DNA from: Phycisphaerae bacterium
GTDB taxonomy: Bacteria; Planctomycetota; Phycisphaerae; Phycisphaerales; SM1A02
Direction of reading: 5' to 3'
Assembly (NCBI GenBank): GCA_016795065.1
Contig: JAEUIU010000086.1
Coordinates: forward strand, 1-64,000
Length of the DNA: 64,000 bases
A model generated the notes under the pieces. It did no database searches. It was not told the origin of the DNA and saw only the letters and a list, made by a program, of their open reading frames with translations. How positions within the stretch are numbered: the first letter of the stretch is position 1; every line of letters begins with the position of its first letter. Positions 17,284-24,374 of the stretch are shown in pieces. The translations under genes were made by a program, and so were the position numbers.

Positions 17284-19128
17284 CTACCTGACGTCCTGCA
17301 TGCCACTTCCTGCGGGCGGCATCGCGACCTCCTGCGTGATGCCCTCCTGCCAATCCGAGACGTCGATCTCAACGACCGGGGTCTCGGAGGCGAAGGTCGC
17401 GCGGGCCAAGACGGCCGTCGACTGCACGACCGGCGTGTCGCGGCGCAAACCCATGCTCAGCACCGCTCCGGTCACACCAGGTCGCGGCATCCACGAGTCT
17501 GGCAGTGTGAGTCGCACACGCCATCGGTCCGCAAAATTGCGCACGCCGACATCGACCAGGGCGTCGACATCGCCGTCGATCGTTCCGTCGCGGCGCACGG
17601 TGACCGAGCGGTCGCGCACCACGACGGTCAGTGAATCGGCCGCCGTCTCCGACGAACTGTTAGGTCGCGGCGTCATGCACTCGGCGAAGACTTCCCAATG
17701 TCCGTCGCGCCGGCGGAGGTTCGCCACCGTCGACCACTCCGGCGGCACCGCTCCCAATCGTCCGGCCTGCACATCGGCCAGGGTCATCGCCGGCACGAAG
17801 GCGCCGAAGGAGAGCGAAGGCGGCTTCGCACGCACCGCTCGCGGGGCAAAAGCCAGTCTCTTGACGGCGCTTCCAGACTCAAGTGCCAGGACGATCGGCT
17901 CGTGCGAATCGCCGGCGGACGGCCGTTCGGCCGGACGGTCAACACGCACGCGATCGATGGTGCGAAAGGGAACGAGTGTCGCCAGCGGCGGCAATGACTC
18001 GCCGAGCCACTGCATCGAGACCACCATCTCCTCGATGAGCGGATTGGCGAGTACGACCGTGACGCGTCCGGCGACATCCGATTCGACCCATAGGGCCATC
18101 GGTGTCCGTGCATCCATCCATGCCAGCACCGCATTCATGATCGATTCGTCATCCCGGTTTCGATCGAGCAGGATGCCTAAGAGCGATCCGAGCTCGGCGG
18201 GATCGGCGATCCACATTGCGATGCCGCTCCCGGGCGGGCCAAGGGGCTTGCCGTGGCCGAACGTCTCGTCCGGATCGCGTCCTGGCCAATGCACGGTGGC
18301 GGTCAACCAATCGCGCACCGAATCGGCCACCCCCTTGCTCTGCCGTTCGATGCGGGCCAGACCGGCGAGCCAGAGTTCCGCGACGTGACGGGCAAAGAGC
18401 TGGCTCGCGATGTCGCCCGGGGGTGCTGGCACACGCTCGCCGCGCAGCGGAGCGATGAGCGTCCACCGGAACCACTCGAAAGGCGATTGCGGATCGGGGC
18501 GATCGTCGCTCCACGGTGCCACACCCTCGGGATCGATGAGGCCCGCCTCACCAACGGCCTCGAGTGTTGGGCCGGGTTCGAGCCACGCGGGGGTGAGCGT
18601 CGTACCGCCGAGTTGCAGCGTTGCCGCCCCCGAGACGTCGGGGGTGTCGACCAGCAGGAGCGCTGCGTCGACGCTGCGGATTCGTTGGGAAAGCTCGACC
18701 TGAAGGAGCGTTCGGGGATCGACCCCATCTGCGACGGTTCGGACCACGGTCGGGTTGGCGCTCCGGGTCCAACGGGGCTCAGCCCGGTCAACGGGTGTTG
18801 CGAGGTAGATCACGCGACCGAGAACCTGTGTCGCTTGATCGCTGGCCGGGTCACGGATCATGAGCGGGACCTCAGCCGGAAGTCCTTCGCCCTCGGGGGG
18901 AAGTCGAAGCGGAATGGCCAGAATCCCACCCCGAACCGCCGTAGGGGCGACATTGATGGGAACGGCCTCACCACCGCATGCTGTTGACGAAACGGCCGAT
19001 GAGAGTCCGGCGACAACCGTGATCGCGAACGCCCGCAAGCGTCGCTGACGCTTCGGCGTTGGCGGTTGGAATGGCAGTTGGCCTGTGGCCGTCATCGGGA
19101 CGCGCATCGTAAGATCTGAACCGCCCAT
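17284..19128 (-). CDS. Large exported protein of unknown function
   Basis: A 614-residue protein with an N-terminal export signal (basic KRQRRLR then AFAITVVAGLSSAVSSTACGG). The Cys after STA could be a weak lipobox, so it may be a lipoprotein. The remainder is beta-rich and contains no motif I can name. The first gene of the minus-strand run, it ends 26 bases before parA. Its start lies 23 bases from the divergent gene at 19152, so the two share a very short promoter region. In-frame ATGs at 19107 and 19095 are equally possible starts. Confidence 0.6.
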   Translation of the reverse strand: MGGSDLTMRVPMTATGQLPFQPPTPKRQRRLRAFAITVVAGLSSAVSSTACGGEAVPINVAPTAVRGGILAIPLRLPPEGEGLPAEVPLMIRDPASDQATQVLGRVIYLATPVDRAEPRWTRSANPTVVRTVADGVDPRTLLQVELSQRIRSVDAALLLVDTPDVSGAATLQLGGTTLTPAWLEPGPTLEAVGEAGLIDPEGVAPWSDDRPDPQSPFEWFRWTLIAPLRGERVPAPPGDIASQLFARHVAELWLAGLARIERQSKGVADSVRDWLTATVHWPGRDPDETFGHGKPLGPPGSGIAMWIADPAELGSLLGILLDRNRDDESIMNAVLAWMDARTPMALWVESDVAGRVTVVLANPLIEEMVVSMQWLGESLPPLATLVPFRTIDRVRVDRPAERPSAGDSHEPIVLALESGSAVKRLAFAPRAVRAKPPSLSFGAFVPAMTLADVQAGRLGAVPPEWSTVANLRRRDGHWEVFAECMTPRPNSSSETAADSLTVVVRDRSVTVRRDGTIDGDVDALVDVGVRNFADRWRVRLTLPDSWMPRPGVTGAVLSMGLRRDTPVVQSTAVLARATFASETPVVEIDVSDWQEGITQEVAMPPAGSGMQDVR

Positions 19129-19151
19129 ATCCGAGCTCTGGAGTCTCGCTG

Positions 19152-19841
19152 GTGAAAACGAACACCGCCCTCATTCGCATTCTGACCGCTTCGCTCTTTG
19201 TCACGGGGCTGCCTCTTGCCACCGCCATGGCCCATGTGCCCTCGACAAACTCTCTCATCGCCGCAGACCCGCCAGCGACGCCTCCGAAGCCTGAGACGCC
19301 GAAGCCGCCGGCTGACCCTCAACCGAATCCCAAACCAACCGAGCCGAAGCCGGGCGAACTTCCGCCCATTCCCAAGCCCGCAGGCATACCGGATGGTGAC
19401 ATGAAGCCATCGGTCGAGATGTGGGACGACAACAAGACACCCAAGTTCAAGTACGAGATGCGGAAGGACCCGGTCGACGGGAAGTGGAAGAGAAACGGAT
19501 ATTCACAGGCGTTCTGGCCCAACGGCGTGATGGAGCGGGAGGGCTATTACAAGAACAGCGAGCGCGTCGGCTATTGGCGGTTCTACGACAACGCGGGCAA
19601 GTTCGTGCGATCCGAAGAGCGCGGTGCAGGCAAGCCGACGACTCCGCCGGCACCGAAGTCGCCAGACCCGAAACCAGACCCGAAACCAGACCCGAAGCCA
19701 GACCCGAAACCAGATCCGAAGCCAGATCCGAAACCAGATCCGAAACCAGATCCGAAACCAGATCCGAAACCAGATCCGAAGCCAGATCCGAAGCCGACGG
19801 ATCCCAAGCCCACTGATCCAAAGCCGGGCGCCCCCAAGTAA
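19152..19841 (+). CDS. Secreted MORN-like protein with a DPKP repeat tail
   Basis: A 229-residue protein with a signal peptide (residues 1-26, ending near ATAMA), a Pro/Lys-rich segment, a short MORN_2-type motif (NGYSQAFWPNGVMEREGYYK, about 115-150) and a C-terminal tail of eleven consecutive DPKP units followed by two TDPKP units. GTG 19152 has GGAG eight bases upstream. The tail is likely an extended polyproline-like rod that spans a wall or periplasm. MORN_2-type motifs occur in exported proteins of unclear role. It is a single gene, with nothing on its strand nearby. Confidence 0.7.
   Translation: MKTNTALIRILTASLFVTGLPLATAMAHVPSTNSLIAADPPATPPKPETPKPPADPQPNPKPTEPKPGELPPIPKPAGIPDGDMKPSVEMWDDNKTPKFKYEMRKDPVDGKWKRNGYSQAFWPNGVMEREGYYKNSERVGYWRFYDNAGKFVRSEERGAGKPTTPPAPKSPDPKPDPKPDPKPDPKPDPKPDPKPDPKPDPKPDPKPDPKPDPKPTDPKPTDPKPGAPK
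19665..19796 (+). repeat. 12-base in-frame minisatellite coding DPKP x 11
   Basis: Eleven tandem 12-base units, in frame with the host gene. Units 1-4 use GAC for Asp and units 5-11 use GAT, and Lys alternates between AAA and AAG. The block pattern shows that the array grew by duplication of neighbouring units. Arrays like this vary in length by slippage, so copy number may differ between strains. Confidence 0.9.
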
Positions 19842-19858
19842 TCGGGATCAATCTCGAA

Positions 19859-20713
19859 TCAGCCAGCGGCGGTCGACGTTCCAGTCGGCCGCCGTTGTCG
19901 TAGCGACTCGAAGAACGCTCGACGGTAGCTCTCGTCGCGCAGGAAGGTCGGCAGCTCGCGATGGGCGAAATCCGGCTCGTCTCGGCCGCTGTTGACTGAG
20001 ACCGATCGGTCGTCCTCGCTTGTCGCCTGCCGGCTGAATGCCGATGTGTCCATCGATCGCGGTTCCTGTCGTGCGGGGTCACCGACCGCCCCGAGGAAGA
20101 GGTCCACGCGGGTGTTCATCCGTCCGCCGGCGCTCGGACCTTCGCTCAGCGATCCGTCTTTGCGCTCGGGGGAAGCACCTTCAAACGGATCCGTGCGCGG
20201 CTGGACGAACATGTGGGCGGGCATTCCGATCCGGAAGATCGTCGACGTTGGGATGAGGGCGATCCTGCCCTTCTTTGTGCGCTTGTAGATCGAGTAGGGG
20301 AAGACTGCGAAGAGAGCTCCATCGGCCCTCACGTACTGCTCTGGGTCGGCGGGATCGACGTAGACCTTCGAAAAGCCGATCGGCATCGCCATCGGCTCGG
20401 GTTGCATGTTGCGAAGGCTGACGTCGAGCGGGCTTCGGTCCTCGGCGCCGGCATCGACCTGTTGGAGGCGCCTGCGATTGAGGATCTCATCCCGCCTTGA
20501 GTCGGGACCGCGACGGGCTTCGTCGATAGTCCGAAGCGCCTTCAGGTCTGCGATCGTCTTCGCATCCTGGTCCTCGGTGCCCTGTCTCGGAATCGGTTGG
20601 CTCACCGGTTGGCCAACGGGCTGCGATGCCGGTTGAGAGGTCGGCCCAGCCGGGCCTGATTGACCGACGAGAGAGAGGGTGATGGCGAGCCCGAACAGTC
20701 CGCTGGTGGCCAT
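19859..20713 (-). CDS. Exported protein of unknown function with SQP repeats
   Basis: A 284-residue protein with a signal peptide (MATSGLFGLAITLSLVGQSG), a low-complexity segment of SQP/GQP repeats (residues about 25-43), a helical Arg-rich linker, and a central beta domain (about 110-165) that includes YVDPADPEQYVRADGALFAV. The C-terminal part is polar. It stands between a convergent secreted gene and birA. I recognise no family; a periplasmic or surface location is the only supported inference. Confidence 0.55.
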   Translation of the reverse strand: MATSGLFGLAITLSLVGQSGPAGPTSQPASQPVGQPVSQPIPRQGTEDQDAKTIADLKALRTIDEARRGPDSRRDEILNRRRLQQVDAGAEDRSPLDVSLRNMQPEPMAMPIGFSKVYVDPADPEQYVRADGALFAVFPYSIYKRTKKGRIALIPTSTIFRIGMPAHMFVQPRTDPFEGASPERKDGSLSEGPSAGGRMNTRVDLFLGAVGDPARQEPRSMDTSAFSRQATSEDDRSVSVNSGRDEPDFAHRELPTFLRDESYRRAFFESLRQRRPTGTSTAAG

Positions 20714-20758
20714 GATGGGTTGGTTATCGGCTCGCGGCTGACTGGAAGTGAGAATCGG

Positions 20759-21583
20759 TCATCCGATTCCGGTCGGTCGCCAGCTCACCACCGACGTCGT
20801 GGCCCTCGGCAGGATTCGCTGGCCGTCCACCGTCATCACGGTGATGCCCTCGAGGGGATGGGCCTGCATCACCCGCCCGGCAACCTCGCCCGTCGCGGTC
20901 GCAAAGGTCGCCTCGGCGCCGCGGAGCGCATCGCGCTGGAGATAGTCGGCGAGGAGCGTCGGAAGGAGTTCGTCGTCCCCCGTCGCCGCAAAGCGATCAA
21001 TCGCGCACACCAGTCGGGTCAGGATGGCCAGCCGCGTTGCGTGACCGCCGCTGAGGCTCACGCTCGTCGCCACGTCAGCGAGGTGCTCAGGGAAGGAGCG
21101 TTGCGAGACATTGATGCCGATGCCAACCAGGGTGAGTCGATGGCCCGACGCCGGACGCTCGATGAGAATCCCACCGAGCTTCCGTCCACGACAGACCAAG
21201 TCATTGGGCCACTTGATCCCGATGGCCAACGGCTCGTCGTTGCCGGGAGTATCGGCAATGGCCCTCTCGATGGACCGGCAAGCTGCAACGGCCGCGAGCA
21301 TGACCAGCACCTCCGAGCGCCGATCGGGCATGACGAATGTGACTGCAACGCCGTCCTGAGCGGTATCCGCCCACGCTCGGCCCTGTCGACCGCGACCGGC
21401 TGTCTGTCGCCACGCCACGATCGCCCCGCACTCGCCGCGCGAGAGCAATCGATGGCGAGCCTCGTCCTGCGTCGACGCGGTCTCACCGAGAACCACACAC
21501 GATCGAAGCACCGTGCACCGCTCGCTCACCGTCATGGCCAGCGTCGACTCCCACTCGCCCCGGTCGCCGTCGGATTCGCTCAC
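20759..21583 (-). CDS. birA: Biotin--[acetyl-CoA-carboxylase] ligase, short form
   Basis: A 274-residue biotin protein ligase. TAGRGRQGRAW is the biotinyl-AMP loop and IKWPNDLVCRGRKLGGILIE is the second conserved motif; GIGINV follows. It attaches biotin to carboxyl-carrier proteins. The N-terminal DNA-binding domain of E. coli BirA is absent, so it is a class I enzyme that cannot repress biotin genes itself. The GTG start at 21583 overlaps the nadC stop by four bases (GTGA). An ATG at 21535 is an alternative start close to the conserved part. Confidence 0.92.
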   Translation of the reverse strand: MSESDGDRGEWESTLAMTVSERCTVLRSCVVLGETASTQDEARHRLLSRGECGAIVAWRQTAGRGRQGRAWADTAQDGVAVTFVMPDRRSEVLVMLAAVAACRSIERAIADTPGNDEPLAIGIKWPNDLVCRGRKLGGILIERPASGHRLTLVGIGINVSQRSFPEHLADVATSVSLSGGHATRLAILTRLVCAIDRFAATGDDELLPTLLADYLQRDALRGAEATFATATGEVAGRVMQAHPLEGITVMTVDGQRILPRATTSVVSWRPTGIG

Positions 21584-22542
21584 CGGCTCGACCCGCCCGC
21601 CGACGTGCGGGACTCATCGAGAAGGTCGATCGCCACATCAAGGGTGATCGCGCTATGGGTGATCGCGCCGCTCGAGATCCGATCGACGCCGGTCTCGGCG
21701 ATGGCCCGAACCGTTTCGAGCCGAACGCCGCCGGAAGCCTCGAGTTCGACGCGAGCCCCTGTAGCCGCCCGCATCGCCACAGCCTCGGCCAGCATCGGCG
21801 GATTGAAATTGTCGAGGAGAACGATGTCGATCAACCCTCGCTCCATCGCCAGCACGACGCGGAGCTGCTCCAGCGAGTCGACCTCGATCTCGACGAATCG
21901 GAGCTCGTGGCGTCGCCTCGCCGCCTTCGCCGCCGCAGTGAGGGCGGGGCCGAGGTCGCCAGGCGCCACCGCGCCGAGGTGGTTGTCCTTCACCAGCATG
22001 GCGTCGTAGAGCCCGATCCGGTGCAACGTGCCTCCGCCGCAGCGGACGGCATACTTCTCGAGCTCGCGCCAACCGGGCAGCGTTTTTCGGGTGCAACAGA
22101 TTCGGGCCTTCGTTCCCGCCACCGCATCAACAAACCGCCGCGTCAGCGTGGCGATGCCGCAGAGGTGGCCCAAGGCATTCAGCATCGTCCGCTCAAGCGG
22201 CAGGAGCAGCGCCAGCGGCCCGTCAAAGCGCACCAGAACCTGCCCGCGCGAGCAGCGTTCGCCGTCGTTGGCCGCGAAGGTCGCGCCGAGCGCTTCGGTC
22301 GCATCGGCCATGTCCAGCACCGCACGCACGACGGGCAAGCCGGCGACCACGCCCTCGGCCCGGGCCACGATCGCCGCCCGGGCTCGCGCATCGGGTGGCA
22401 CCAGCGATGACGTGGTGATGTCACCGACCTCGCCGAGATCCTCGTCGAGGGCCATCCGCATGAGAAGCGACAGCCGCTCCGGATTCACCAGCGACTCGAA
22501 GAGTCGATTCAGGGGAAGGGCGTTGTAGTCGACGAGGCTCAT
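21580..22542 (-). CDS. nadC: Nicotinate-nucleotide pyrophosphorylase (carboxylating)
   Basis: A 320-residue quinolinate phosphoribosyltransferase, which makes nicotinate mononucleotide from quinolinate in NAD synthesis. Key stretches are EDLGEVGDITTSSL, LNALGHLCGIATLTRRFVD, CTRKTLPGWRELEKYAV, CGGGTLHRIGLYDAMLVKDN and SGGVRLETV...VDRISSGAITHS. Length and motif order match the family. It begins two bases after the HIT gene stop and overlaps birA, forming a tight HIT-nadC-birA unit. No nadA or nadB lies in the window. Confidence 0.95.
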   Translation of the reverse strand: MSLVDYNALPLNRLFESLVNPERLSLLMRMALDEDLGEVGDITTSSLVPPDARARAAIVARAEGVVAGLPVVRAVLDMADATEALGATFAANDGERCSRGQVLVRFDGPLALLLPLERTMLNALGHLCGIATLTRRFVDAVAGTKARICCTRKTLPGWRELEKYAVRCGGGTLHRIGLYDAMLVKDNHLGAVAPGDLGPALTAAAKAARRRHELRFVEIEVDSLEQLRVVLAMERGLIDIVLLDNFNPPMLAEAVAMRAATGARVELEASGGVRLETVRAIAETGVDRISSGAITHSAITLDVAIDLLDESRTSAGGSSR

Positions 22543-22544
22543 GA

Positions 22545-22952
22545 TCAGCCTAGTGCCGCCCGCACACGCTCGGCGAGTGAGGCGCCGCGTTCCGAGTCGA
22601 GCTTGCCCGCCTTCCAGATGATGCCTAGGCCCTCGCCCTCGATCTTCGGAATGATGTGAAAGTGGACGTGCATGACGACCTGATGGGCATCGGAGCCGTT
22701 GTTCTGAAGCACGTTGTAGGACGTGGCGCCTGTCGCCTTCATGACGGCCCGGCAGATCCGCGGCAACACGCGTCCGAGGGCCGCGGCTCCTTCGTCGGAG
22801 AGCTCGTGCAGATGGGCCTTGGCTTCCTTCGGGATCACCAGCGTATGTCCGGAACTCAACGGCCCGACATCAAGGAACGCGAGGACATGGGTGTCCTCGT
22901 AGACCTTGTGGCAGGGAATCTCGCCGTTGATGATCTTGCTGAAGATGGTCAT
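22545..22952 (-). CDS. HIT-family nucleotide hydrolase
   Basis: A 135-residue histidine-triad protein. The active site HVHFHIIPK near residue 100 is intact, and the N-terminal FSKIINGEIPCHKVYED is the usual start of the Hint branch. Members hydrolyse AMP-lysine, AMP-NH2 or similar adenylates. Coupling with birA is attractive because birA produces an adenylate, but this is only context. ATG 22952 is chosen because it matches the family start; an in-frame codon at 22988 would add twelve residues. Confidence 0.92.
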   Translation of the reverse strand: MTIFSKIINGEIPCHKVYEDTHVLAFLDVGPLSSGHTLVIPKEAKAHLHELSDEGAAALGRVLPRICRAVMKATGATSYNVLQNNGSDAHQVVMHVHFHIIPKIEGEGLGIIWKAGKLDSERGASLAERVRAALG

Positions 22953-22994
22953 GGGTGTTCCGATGCGGGCCTCGCTCCCGCGTTGCACGAACTG

Positions 22995-24338
22995 TTAGGG
23001 AAAGACGCCGCGCAGGTCGTAGACCTTGCCGAGACGTTCGCACGACGCGCAGAGCGCCGCGGCCCGCCAATCGCATTCGTAGCGGATGCGGGCCAGCTTC
23101 ACGCGGCGCGCTGCGAGCGTCATCGAACGGGTCAACTCCTCTTCGACGTCCTCGGCCGACCAGGTCGTCGAGAGTCGGTTCTGCACCCACTCGAGGTAGC
23201 TGGCCGCCACGCCGCCCGCACTGCAGAGAACACTCGGCAGGACTTCGATTCCGCGGGCAAGAAGCACGTCGGCGCCGTCGGTGGTCGTGGGAAGGTGACC
23301 GCCCTCGGCGACGCACTTGGCGTTCACGCGAGCGGCCCGTTCCGCATCGAGGATGCCGTCTGCCGCCGCGAGAATCAGGGCATCGCAGGCGATCGACCAG
23401 ACATCGCGCTCGGCCACCGACGTCGCGGCCGCGAAGCCGGCGACGCCTCCAGCGCGATGCACGTGATCCGCCAGGATGAAGGGATCGATGCCGGCGTCGT
23501 TGCGGATCGAACCGGTGTGGTCAATCACCGCGACAAGGGTCATGCCGCGATCGACCAGCCGCCGCGCCGACCAGGATCCGACCGTGCCGAAGCCGACGCA
23601 GGCGAAGGTGCCGCCCGGATAGCGAGCTCCGGTGTGCGGGGCGAGTTCGGGGAGCATCTCGGTCAACACATCGGCCAGCCCCAGTCCCGCTGCCCGATCG
23701 CGACCAAAGCTGCCGCCGATCTCGATCGGCTTGCCGGTTACCGCTCGGAACATCTCTTGTCGCCGCACGTCAGCGGTGGTCTGCACCAGCGTGTCGGCGA
23801 ACCAAGCCATGACGCGCGAGTCGGTTCCGACATCGGGCTCGACCACGTCGTAGTCGGGTCCGACATAGTGGGAGAGCGAACTGGCGAAGCGGCGCGTGAG
23901 GCGCATCAGTTCGCCCTCGCTCAACTCGCCCGGATTGCACTTCACGCCGCCCATCGCTCCGCCGAAGGGGATCCGCAACAGCGAGGCCTTCATCGTCGTC
24001 AGCACCGCAAGGGCCTTCGTCTCGTCCAGCGAAAGCCGCGGATGGAACCGGACGCCGCCCTTGAATGGTCCGAGGGCATTGTTGTGCTGGACGCGATAGC
24101 CCTTGAAGAGCCGGTGATGACCATTGTCCATGAGCACCGGAAAGTGCACCATGACTTCGCTCTTGGGCTGGGCGAGGATGATCTGCTGGTGATGCTTGAG
24201 CCCGACGGCATCGGCCGCCGAGAGCATCTGGTCGAGCACCGTGTGAAACGGGTTGCGGGCATCGCGCACGATGCCAAGCTCCTCGAGGATGCGCTCGGAA
24301 GCGGGTTGCTGGGATGGGCGGACGCTCGCGTCAGGCAT
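22995..24338 (-). CDS. Glu/Leu/Phe/Val dehydrogenase family protein, catalytic Lys replaced
   Basis: A 447-residue member of the amino-acid dehydrogenase superfamily, closest in appearance to glutamate dehydrogenases. Substrate-domain motifs are GPFKGGVRFHP (K93), TMKASLLRIPFGG (K117) and VEPDVGT (D169), and the NAD domain has CVGFGTVGSWSARRL. The usual P-x-G-G-x-K-G-G motif reads PFGGAMGG here, with Met129 (codon at 23952-23954) in place of the lysine that acts in catalysis in characterised enzymes (K125 in Clostridium symbiosum). The other catalytic residues are present. It may be inactive, use a different substrate or be regulatory. The gene has normal length, no frameshift, and ends 42 bases before the HIT gene. 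Confidence 0.85.
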   Translation of the reverse strand: MPDASVRPSQQPASERILEELGIVRDARNPFHTVLDQMLSAADAVGLKHHQQIILAQPKSEVMVHFPVLMDNGHHRLFKGYRVQHNNALGPFKGGVRFHPRLSLDETKALAVLTTMKASLLRIPFGGAMGGVKCNPGELSEGELMRLTRRFASSLSHYVGPDYDVVEPDVGTDSRVMAWFADTLVQTTADVRRQEMFRAVTGKPIEIGGSFGRDRAAGLGLADVLTEMLPELAPHTGARYPGGTFACVGFGTVGSWSARRLVDRGMTLVAVIDHTGSIRNDAGIDPFILADHVHRAGGVAGFAAATSVAERDVWSIACDALILAAADGILDAERAARVNAKCVAEGGHLPTTTDGADVLLARGIEVLPSVLCSAGGVAASYLEWVQNRLSTTWSAEDVEEELTRSMTLAARRVKLARIRYECDWRAAALCASCERLGKVYDLRGVFP

Positions 24339-24374
24339 GTCCCAAATGATACGGGCTATTCCCGCCCTCGTGGC

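Noticed and set aside
16736..18388. 550-codon plus-strand open frame opposite parA and the exported protein
   Set aside because: No motif; the ParA signatures on the other strand are decisive.
19665..19796. CRISPR-like short repeats
   Set aside because: The 12-base units have no spacers, are in frame and encode DPKP.
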